Assembly: GCA_933228895.1 (NCBI GenBank)
Contig: OW121855.1
Location: 34,982,698 to 35,046,697, forward strand
Length of the DNA: 64,000 bases
Direction of reading: 5' to 3'
From: Platycnemis pennipes
Taxonomy: Eukaryota > Arthropoda > Insecta > Odonata > Platycnemididae
Shown here: positions 45,798 to 55,330 of the stretch, piece by piece
Position numbering within the stretch: the first letter of the stretch is position 1
Layout of the letters: each line of letters starts with the position of its first letter
Program-made: the position numbers and the translations under genes
The notes under the pieces: generated by a model
Database searches by the model: none
What the model was told of the DNA's origin: nothing
The model's input: only the letters and a program-made list of their open reading frames with translations

Positions 45798-46001
45798 GAA
45801 TAAGAAGATGCAACCTATGAAAATTATCACAGACTTTTATTTTTTGGTACAACGCGTTTCCACGCTTCAGTACTTGAAGATGACGCCTTAGCGTCGAAAC
45901 GCGTTGTACCAACAAATAAAAAGTCTGTGAAAATTTACAAAGGTTGCATCTTCTTATTCAACATGAATTTTCACCAAGTGAAAGCGGAATCTATCGATTT
46001 C
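45798..46001 (+). mobile_element. Hairpin insertion 3, with a degenerate hammerhead-like core
   Basis: Arms at about 45798-45866 and 45890-45959 are complementary with several mismatches (outer end GAATAAGAAGATGCAACCT). A 42-bp tail (45960-46001) follows on the right. An exact 12-bp direct repeat, AAACGAATTGTA, flanks the unit at 45786-45797 and 46002-46013. The right arm reads TTGAAGA, a GACGC/GCGTC stem, then GAAACGCG, the same plan as at 43830 with the first core C changed to T. The tail shares a GAATT..CAC..AGT..AAGC pattern with the tail of insertion 2. Confidence 0.7.
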
Positions 46002-46044
46002 AAACGAATTGTACTTGTGATCAAAATTTGAAAAAAGGGTAATC

Positions 46045-48810
46045 AGTCATTTGGTCGCAGATGGTTTTGTAAATATGAGTTAACGTCTTCTCTCCTGCAT
46101 TTTTAATTAGGTCTGCAGGAACATCATCAATACCAGAAGCCTTATTCATCCGAAGGTCCCTTACTGCAGCGTTCAATTCCGATCTTAATATTGATGCTCC
46201 CATATCATCCTTTTCCATTTCGCTTTCCTCTTCGATAGCTTTTGTGCTTAGATTGTTTCCGTTGCATAACTTTTCCAGATATTCTTTCCATCTCTTCACT
46301 TTGCCTTCATTTACAATCAAAGGTCTCCATTCTTGTTCTTGTCTCTTATGGCATTTCATCTTGCGCTCCGTTCCTTGAAGTGTTTCCTCACTATCATTAG
46401 TTAGCATCTTATTCAGCTCCTCCTCTGTCTCTATGCTGTCTCTAGCTATGAGAGCTATGTCATCAGCGAATCGCAGCATACTGATTGTTTCTCCGTGGAT
46501 GTTCACTCCAGAGCACTTCTCCTTGACTTCATTTGTGGCTCTCTTGATGTAAACATTAAAAAATACGGGAGACAGTGCGCAGCCTTGTCTCACTCCTTTC
46601 CTTATTCTTGCCTCTTCACAGCTGGGTCCAGATTTAATCACAGCAACTTGGTTTTTGTACAGACTGTGTATAATTCTTCGGTCATTGTAGGACACTCCAA
46701 TTCCCTTCAGAATTCCAAGCATTGAATCCCAATCCACGTTGTCAAAGGCCTTCTCTAAATCCACAAATGCAATGAACGTCGGTTTGTTCTTCTCCATTCT
46801 CTTCTCTATGAGTAGCCTAAGGGCCAATATTGCTTCCCTTGTACCCTTACTTTTCCTGAATCCGAATGAGGGCGTTTACTCGGAACCGAAATCGCAATTT
46901 TGTACACGAAATTGTTAGATAAAAACGAAAAAAGAAATTTAGTGAAAAAATTAATCTTCTAACCATAACGATTCACTCATAAACCAAAAATTAAAATAAG
47001 TAAAAGGTGACGCCCACCGAAAATGCTGCTGTGATAATATTGACGTCACTTTCCTCCCGTCCTTGACTGCTCGTATGGAAAGGGGAGGGAGTGGAGGGGG
47101 ATTCTCGGAAGGTCTGCTCGCACACATGATGTCGTAACTGCTCCGATTGGCAGTCAGCTGTGTCCCCCCCCTTTGCGATAAGGCGAAGTAGCTTCGCGGG
47201 CTCAGTTGTGATTGGACGAAGTCGATATAGGTCAGAGGTTGCACCACACCCACTTTTCCGAAAGGGTTAAAAAATACGGGTCTTTTTATTTTACAAACTC
47301 TATCATATTCGGCAATAAGAAAAATATGGTAAACGACCCCATTGATCCTATTCATCCAGGAACTCCTCTGCTTTTCGTTCTATTCTTCTGTAGTTGATCC
47401 TGGTCAGTATCTTCGATGCATGTGTCGTCAGGCTAATAGTTCTAAAATTTTCGCATTTCTCCGCTTTCTTCTTCTTGGGAATAAGAATGATGATGTTTTT
47501 CTCGAAGTCCCTTGGAATTTCTCCTGTTGAATACATGTCGCAGATGGTTTTGTAGAGATGAATTAATGTCTTCTCTCCTGCATTTTTAATTAGTTCTGCG
47601 GGGACATCATCAATACCTGAGGCCTTATTCATCCGAAGGTCCCTTACTGCAGCGTCGAATTCCGATCTTAATATTGATGCCCCCATATCATCTTTTTCCA
47701 CTTCGTTTTCCTCTTCAATATCTTTTGTGCTGAGATTTTTTCCATTGTATAGCTCTTCCAGATATTCTTTCCATTCTTCACCTTGTCCTCGTTTTCAATC
47801 AAAATTTCTCCATTCTTGTCCCTTATGGCATTGAATCTTGCGCTCCGTTCCTTGAAGTGGTTCCTCACTATGCTGTAGGCCGCTTCCACCTTTCCAAGTG
47901 CAAGGTTGCTTTGTACATCTTCGCATAGATTTTTCAGCCATATCTCTCTAGCTTTCCTTGCTTTGCGACTTATTTCGTTCCTTATTCTTTGGCAGCAAAG
48001 CTGCCCCTCTTCAGTTTTCGCATTCTTGTGCTTTCTTCTTTCTTCAATCAATTCTAAGACCTCCTCCGTGATCCATGGCTTCTTCTTGATAACCTTTTTT
48101 CTTCCAAGAACTTCTTTTTCGGCTTTCTGAAGTCCTCATTTAATATTTTCCCAACACTTTTCCACTGATTTCTCCTTGGGATCTCTCCTATGTTGTTTCC
48201 CACTGCTTTCTGAAATGCCTGCTGATGTTGAGCCTCCTTCAGTTTTCCTACTTGCCATATATTCTTCTCTGTTTTCTTCAATTTCTTGAATTTTAGATGG
48301 CATTTCATCATCACTAAATTATGGTCACTCTCGACGTCTGCCCTTGTGCAGTTCTTCACCTGATTCCTGAATCTCTGCTTCACTAAAATGTAGTTTATTT
48401 GAAATCTTCCTCTGTCTCTTGGCATTTTCCATGAGTATCTTCTTCGGTTGTGATGTTTAAACAATGTTTTGGCAACCACTAACTTTTGTTATGTGCAGAA
48501 CTCCAGCAGTCTTTCTCCTCTTTCGTTTCGGTTTCCCAATACATATTTTCCAGTTATTCTTCCATCTTGACCTTCACCGACGATAGCGTTCAAGTCTCCT
48601 AAATTAAATAGGTTTTCTTCTCCTCTTACCTGTTTTGTAACTTCGGTGATATCTTCGTAGACTCCTTCCACTTCTTCATCTTCGTAGCCCGTCTTAGGTA
48701 TGTAAACCTGCACCACTACGGTATCTACAGATTTTGTCTCGATCTTCATCATTATTTTCATTTCATTGTACGGCAGGAAGCTCTTCACACGCATTCCGGA
48801 GCTCTTTCTG
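46045..48810 (-). pseudogene. LINE-A non-LTR retrotransposon, rearranged copy
   Basis: Read on the minus strand from 48810. The endonuclease part has VVVQVYIPKTGYEDEEVEG, NLGDLNAIVGEGQDG, an in-frame stop near 48486, then RFQINYILV and SDHNLV (48054-48479). The linker has a frameshift near 48100 (ISRKARKAREIWLKNLCEDV) and another near 47790. The RT start is KNIIILIPKKKKAEKCENFR then TISLTTHASKIL (47348-47701). A 480-bp insertion (46867-47346) follows, then FGFRKSKGTREAI, LEKAFDNVDWD (motif A), RKGVRQGCALSP and LRFADDIALIA (motif C with both aspartates). After LNKML the sequence switches, near 46400, back to linker plus RT start (EKDDMGASILRSELNAA, KNAGEKTL), a second diverged copy of the region seen at 47348-47850. 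The thumb and C-terminus are missing. Intact elements replicate by target-primed reverse transcription. Confidence 0.9.
46867..47346. mobile_element. MITE-like insertion inside the LINE-A RT, about 480 bp
   Basis: It splits the RT frame exactly between EEFLDE (47348 side) and FGFRKSKG (46866 side), so removing it restores family continuity. Its ends are short inverted repeats TGAGGGCGTTTAC (46867-46879) and GTAAACGACCCCA (47329-47341), matching at 11 of 13 positions. A short TGA/TTGA target duplication is possible but ambiguous. The interior is non-coding with a GC-rich middle (47050-47260). Confidence 0.65.
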
Positions 48811-48989
48811 AGCAGGGGCGTAGGAACGATATTCGCTGGGAGGGGCCAACCTAGGAAAGGGCCCGGCTCTTATGAAAAGGGCCCTCATTGTTTTGCGGTT
48901 AGGAGGGAGTAGAGACTAGAATCCCGCTAAAAGAGCATATGAAGGTGGCAGAATATGTGTCAGTAGGGAAAAAGCAAGCTGGATACAAG
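48811..48989. other. Short spacer with GGGGCGTAGG-type sequence
   Basis: Begins CAGGGGCGTAGGAACG and holds GGGAGGGGCC and GGGCCC words. It may be the remnant end of another DNA transposon, but no partner end was found. Confidence 0.3.
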
Positions 48990-49445
48990 TGAAATTTCAT
49001 CATCATCATCATCGGTCAACAATCCTAGGATTGGTTTGACTCAGCCCTCCACTTGATTCTTCTATCGGCCAACCTCTACATTTTGACATAGCTCCTCTCT
49101 TTTACATCCTTTACAACTTGCTCTATATACCTCGTACGAGGCCTGCCTTTTCCATTCTCCCCGCTCACTGATCCCTCGACGATTGTCTTCATCAAGCCAT
49201 TGTGTCTTAAGATGTGGCCAATTAAGTTGTGCCGTCTTCTTTTTAAGGTTTTCAGTAGACATCTCTTCTCTCCCACTCTTCTGAGGACTTATTCGTTTTT
49301 CACTCGATCGATCCATTTTATCTTCATCATTCTTCGGTAGCACCAAATTTCAAATATTTCCAGCCTGCACGTCTCTGCTGCTGTTATTGTCCATGCTTCG
49401 CTGCCATATAATAGAATCCTGTAGCTTCCACTCCAAAAGTCTCCA
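48990..49445 (-). pseudogene. LINE-A C-terminal part of an internally deleted copy
   Basis: The minus strand reads LLYGSEAWTITAAETCRLEI, FEIWCYRRMMKIKWIDRV, a stop, VLRRVGEKRCLLKTLKRRRH, NLIGHILRHNGLMKTIVEGS, VSGENGKGRPRTRYIEQVVK, a stop, and RLADRRIKWRAESNQS. Then comes CCTAGGATTGTTGACCGATG and an ATG repeat at 48990-49010. It continues directly from the 5' part at 49446-49945. This block defines the order of the family C-terminus. Confidence 0.85.
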
Positions 49446-49945
49446 TCTTCAGGTCACTTAATTTCGCTGATTCCTAATACGTCGAGGTCCATTCTTTGCA
49501 ATTCCACCTACAGGTTTCACAGGTCCAAAGCGATCTCACGTTCTATGTTCCTACCCTAAAATGTTTATCACATTTGACTGATGTACTCTCTCGGGTAGTC
49601 CCCGCCCGGAGAACCGAATGGGGGACTATTTTATCTCCGGAATATTTTATTCGAGAGGGTACCATCACGTCTTGAGAAAGAAAAGAGTGGAGTAGCTGCA
49701 ACTCCTTGGGATAATAATGTGGTGGTTTCCCCTTGCCTTCCACATCGCAGTACTACAGCCGTTAAAGTAAATTTTACCACGCCTGTAGTGAAATGAGTGT
49801 CGCTGTACCGGCCGCTGTGGTCTCCACCTACACTCATATGAAAAAGAGCTGCTGCCCTCTCCTCCGGGTGTCGAGAAGCGTACTTGTTCGCGGCCTCCCG
49901 TCGCCGCCCGATCTTCATAGATTCTGTATTATTTAGAGGCCTATC
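49446..49945 (-). pseudogene. LINE-A 5' region and endonuclease start of the deleted copy
   Basis: The minus strand reads FRVGT, a stop at the position of W, NVRSL, then VELQRMDLDVLGISEIK and a stop. This is the first strand-helix of an APE-type endonuclease (FRVGTWNVRSL...LDVLGISE). Upstream of it, to about 49945, is a leader with the block (plus-strand sense) CGGGTAGTCCCCGCCCGGAG and AATGGGGGACTATTTTATCT. That block recurs, to my memory, in many arthropod genomes. An open frame of 95 codons on the minus strand (49631-49918) may be part of an ORF1 or simply leader. The endonuclease is cut after ISEIK and joined to the C-terminal YGSEAWT block, losing most of EN and all RT motifs. Confidence 0.7.
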
Positions 49946-51109
49946 TTACCCTGGGATAGACCAATACCCCCTCGGAATGCCGTCGCTTTTTGTCCACGAC
50001 TGCTTATTGGATGAGTAAACTCGCTTATCTCGCAGCTAACCTCTATATCTACTAGTAGAGATCGACCCACCATTCGCAGCCCGGTGGATGCACTCGGTGG
50101 CTTTAATCTCAGCCGCGAGGAATACAAGGTACTAACATTTTATATGGTGTAGATGTAGCTTCTCTTTCCAAAGGAGAAGGTTCCAAACTCCTCACAAACA
50201 CAAAACATTTCTAAACCTTTGTAAACCGATGATTTCCTAATTTTTAAACACTCTCCCACGAGGTTTAATAATGATTAAAATATAGTATTGTTGGAACGAG
50301 TGTCTATTTAGGCCCATTACCTGTGGAAGTTGAGCGCTGTATTTACACCGACCATATCTCACAAACCCCTAAAAAATACAAAACAGTTCGTTTTGCATCT
50401 AAAAGTACAACATTAAAGCTTTCTAAATCAATGCTTTTATAATTTTTAAACCCTGTCTCATATGGACTTTTTTAGCTCCGAAAAACCACCTTTTTCCAAA
50501 TTTCTCACATTCAAGTGATCTTTTCTCCGTGAGAAATGCTCAAATTCCATATTTATTAAAATATTCATACACTAGGTACGTATGAGTGCTACGGTGAGAA
50601 GAACTGGCCAGTTTTCAAAATTATTTCTTGGTGTAAATTTAGGCTTAACTTGTGAAAAAAATAAATTTTAGAAGTTGCATTTACAGCGACAAAAAAACAC
50701 TTATTCTTGCGAAAAAAAAGTCCATTTAAAACTACTTTATTAACAAGTACACTTCATACGCTTTCTAATGACACCTTTATATGTGTATATCACACAAAAC
50801 TAGTCTGATATAGCTTGGAGAAAAATATGGTAAAAAGAAGTTTTTCAGGCGTTAACGAAATGCACGTCTGCTTATAATTCAGGGGCAAAATTTTTTCCTC
50901 AAAAACAGGGAACGGCTTTTGGCTCAAGAAGGTTTTCACTATGTTTGCTCCAATGTTCGTTGAAATCTGAGATGGTAAAGTAAGATATTTCTGAAAAATT
51001 TGTCGATTTAAAATAGAAGACCATTATTTCATGAATGAATATCCATCATTTTCCTCTTTGTAGTAGCCATATACCTTTCAGTTGCATGTAATCATCAAAC
51101 ACGGAATAG
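49946..51109. other. Unassigned sequence
   Basis: The first 200 bp may extend the LINE-A leader. The rest (50200-51050) is AT-rich with many TTTTT/AAAAA tracts and no recognised element. Confidence 0.4.
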
Positions 51110-51228
51110 TATATTATCATGCCTACATGATAGTAAGTGCAAATGTAGTTTTTCCCTGATTTATAGCTCACTCCGTACTACACACCCTTGCGATGGCTAG
51201 TAGGGTATGGTGTAGATGTAGCTTAATT
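51110..51228 (+). repeat. LINE-B 3'-end scrap
   Basis: Contains TGCCTACATGATAGTAAGTG, then ACACCCTTGCGATGGCTAGT, AGGGTATGGTGTAGATGTAG. The order of blocks is the same as at 35640-35870. No coding part. Confidence 0.6.
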
Positions 51229-54200
51229 AAATCTGTCAGGGCATTCGCTGATATGTCATTGAAAGGGTGTCGGAAATGTGTTTGAATACCTCAGTAAGTT
51301 AGAATTTATTGTAGGAGAGACATACGAGCTACATCCTAATCATAACGTATGTACATACATATGCCACAATAATTTTATAATTCAGTATCATGCATCAAAC
51401 AAACGATGTACTTGTTGTTAAATTTAAGACATTTTCACACGCAGCAATATGCAAAACGATACACTGGAGGAGACATCACAACTGATTTGAGAACCCAGCG
51501 GCCATCTTGGTAAGCACGGGCATACGGGCTTGCTACTCGCGATGCTCGTACGAATGAAGTAATTTTTGCACCTGATAAAACTTTGAGTAGTTAGATAAAT
51601 AATGAAATACATCGATAAAATTCGTTAAAGAAACAGGGAAGTGCGTAAGTATGCAAATAAGCGTCAAATATTTTTTAAATAAGTTAAATTCGAACCAGTT
51701 TTAGTAATAAAATTGATTCCTAATTCCTAAATAAATTCCTACATAAAAATAAAATTAATTCCTAGGAGGATCTAAAGCTTTAATACATCCCTTAAATAGC
51801 CTCAGGAAGTTTAACTGAAGCCGCTACATGTAATTTGGATATGATTTAATGAATTATCTATGTTTAAATAAACAAATGCAATATCCATAAGAGGCCGTAT
51901 AAAGCGCGCCGTTTTCTTCGGAGTAGGTAGGTGTGCTAGGTACATTCTAACCTCCTTGCAATGAACTGAGCAGTTTTGATAAGCGTCAAATTGAAGAAAT
52001 CTCTTCCTACATCAGACTGCGCAATGAAAAGCCTCGCGTAAATGACCTTTAGTCGCATGAGACTTAGGGAGAGTAAAAGGACTCAGTGAATGAGTTATTT
52101 TCAGGCGCCACTTTATCGAAGTACATTTTTGGAAAGAAAAGATTAACTAACACAATTTATTAACTTCACTGCTGAAGTTAATGAACTGGTGAATGATTGG
52201 AAAAACGTAGTTACTCTTTATATTCCGAAAAGGATTCAAGTCGAATGACATTTCCTGCGGGTGATCGTGTACCTCGGAGGAATCTTACATAAGTTGCATG
52301 AACTTACCCTATATGTGAAGCTTAGGTTTCGCGGGAAGAATTTGTAATCCATCTAAACCTATAATCCATCTAAACGGTAGAACACACGTACGGAATGGCA
52401 ACCATACTTTTCGAATTAGCTTCGGAAGTTCCGGAATGTTTACGTGTCATTTTAGTCTAGATATGACTTCGAGGACCATTGAAATGTTTTTTTAATAAAT
52501 GCCACATAGGAGAGTGCGTATTAACAACGAAAACCAAATTGATCCTATAGGTAATCACAATACAAAAGGATAGTATCACCACAAAGGCCGAAGACGAGAA
52601 TATCCAAATGCCAAATTAAATTATGGAAAACAATTCTTCGGACATTTTCAACTAAGCCAAATTAGAAGCTCACATTATTTCAACCATAAAAGGCACTGAT
52701 TCATTTCCTTGAGACGATGGTATAGGTATCTGATTTATCTCTTTGCTGCGCCAACGTAGCAAATATGTAGAAGGCACATGTTTCAGATCCTTAAAATGAG
52801 GAATTTGTAAAAATAATCCGAAAATAGGCGTAATTAATGTAAGTACGGTTTGTTATCGTCTAAAAAATGCTGATAGAAGATGAGCAAATGACATGTCATG
52901 CGACATTGGTCGTGTTTTCTTACGGCATCTTCCAAGTCATTTTCTCCGTTGAAGACGCACATTCGCGTGCACTGACCGCAGGCAAGTCACTCAAAAGCAG
53001 GGATTCCGGTCTAGCGCTAAAAGAAAATATAAAGCATTTTCTTGCTCAACCGCTTTTTCTATTCGTAACCACATAATAAATTCAAATTTCTTTAAACTTT
53101 CCCGGGGCTTTTTTGCCGTCAAGATTTCGTGAAATGTCACGTAGCTACATGTACAAATGCGCGATAGAGTATCTTATTGTACACTTATTGTTCGTATGAA
53201 CTGGTATATACCTATGTATTAGGTCCCTTGAATTAATTTTGGAGAGTTAACTCCGAATGACTTATCTTGGTATTATTTGGAAGATGTGACGATGCTGAAA
53301 TGTAAACTTACCAGTAATATTGACTACGCCCTATAGTCGTCATGTTCCGTGTCCACATCGTAAAACAGCCTAGTTGGATCAGGGAACGCTGCTTCAGTAA
53401 AATCTTCTATTCTTCCTCATCATGCCATAATCCAATCGTTATTTCATTTTCATAGGTTGCTCCACAAACGCCTTCTCTTCCCGTAAACTCCTAATGAGCA
53501 CGATAAAACAAGTGAAGGATAGAAATTAGACAAAAAACTGGTACAATGCTTAGTTCACACCGCTGGATGCAGGTTTAACATGCGCGCTCGAAACGATAGT
53601 GAAATACCTACTGATATTACTATGTGGAGAAGCGAATGAAAAAACATATTGAATAATTATCGTTTGTACTGTCCAATTTTTCTGAACTTTCAGGACACTT
53701 TTCCTTATTTAAACCGGAGTTGCGATCACCATTTTTTAACTTTTAAGAAAATACATTCAATCAAAAGATTATTAACATATATTTTAAAATAGTAATACAT
53801 ATTACTTTAAAGTTATCTGTGAGGAGTAACTATTGAATTGATAATCATGTTTTTGCGTGAGGCATAAAATAATATTTCAAATCGTATCACTTTATATTGG
53901 CCTTGAGTGCAAAAATATCAATTGCGGAAACTGAAAATAGGGTATGCGCTTCACTATCAGTAAAAGTCACGATTGAATCTAGAGAAAAGGGTGTTGCTTC
54001 GTGATATGAAAAATGTATTAAATGGAAAATTTGGTGAGTGAAGAGAAGAGGTTGGGTCCCTGGTTTGGATATTACTTATATTTCATAATTTAAGTGTAGG
54101 TTAAGCGGTGTTAAGTTCTAGTTGACAAAACAGCCAACTCGTTTTAAGATCTTACTTTTATTCAATCATAATATAACTGCCAAGTTGCAATCGAACTTAC

Positions 54201-54749
54201 CCCTCAAGTCTTTCTTTCACTTTCTCAGTCAAACCTTCCCGATACAGGGCCCTCATATCCAAAAGGTTTATCGACAGGTCTTGCAATCAAGACTGGCAAT
54301 GGTTGATGACAGCCATATTGTAGATAATAAAATCAAAGGAACTCGCCTATCTAGGTGGATGATTCTTTTCTCTATGCAACTATTTAAAAAGAACTAAAGT
54401 TGTGTTAGACATGTACTGCTGTAGATAAGTGAGTAATAAGAGACGCTTGTTGGTATGAAATCATTTGATACTTCAGTATGAGAATTTCGGAGAATGAATA
54501 TGCTAAGGTTTTTCGTTAAATGTGCTTATGACTCTTACCATATACGATCATAAAATTAATGGAAAAAATTCCAAAGAAATTCCAAGGAGCAATAAAGAGC
54601 ATTGCAAAATATTAACCATTGCCTTGGATTGCAAAATCTAAAATAATACGAGAATATAACGTGGGATAGTATTAATATTCATCACTGCCTTCTTAGTTAT
54701 CTCACATCGATTGGGCCATCAACTAGGCGATGGTGATTGGTTGGCTGTC
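51229..54749. other. Unassigned AT-rich sequence
   Basis: About 3.5 kb without a supported element or gene. Open frames (52867-53076 and 54122-54397 plus) have no recognisable domain. Confidence 0.4.
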
Positions 54750-55330
54750 TAGCCCACATGACCGCGCCTTGAATTTTTCATGCGCCAGGACAAACATACG
54801 CACAAATGTTTCTTCCCAAGCACACGTAGGAGGAAAACGGAAGGAGGATTGCACAGGGCGTGGGATAGCAATAAACGCTCAAAAATAAAGCCACTCGGCA
54901 TCGATTCGACATTTTCGTCAAACACAAGCCACATAAACGCGGCGGCGGAGAAAAGACGAATATTGCTCCAATTCGCGAGTCAGGACAACGCGCAGATTAG
55001 CGAGAGCGGATCGCATCACGACGAAACGGCAAGGGAACACAAATGGTTTGAGTCACGCGGGGAAATACTGGCGTCCGATGAGAGATCGCGTGGGCAGTGA
55101 ATGGAGAAGGTTCTTCACATATTCAGAAGCCGTCGAGGCACGGGGAAGACTTATGGCACCACTTTGGAAACGGACGTTAGCCCTCCTTTTATTTCATCTA
55201 CCTCCAACCCCGTTCATTGCTCGGCCCATTGTTTCCGACGGTGCGCGGCGGTGGCCAGATGGAGACGGAAGCCCTTCGGGAAAGGGAATTAATTTTCCCT
55301 AATTACCGATTCGGGCGAGCAATATCACGA
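54750..55330. other. GC-elevated island next to homeodomain-like motifs
   Basis: CpG-containing sequence of moderate GC. It is followed at 55280-55310 by a near-palindromic AGGGAATTAATTTTCCCT and TAATTACCG, which are TAAT-core (homeodomain-like) motifs. The sequence to about 55620 has no repeat character and little low-complexity sequence. It is a candidate regulatory region on composition alone. Confidence 0.3.

Noticed and set aside
46495..46725. Plus-strand open frame opposite the LINE-A RT
   Set aside because: It is the antisense shadow of the RT palm region.
48811..48989. CAGGGGCGTAGG as a transposon terminus
   Set aside because: The matching opposite end could not be found nearby, so no element was called.
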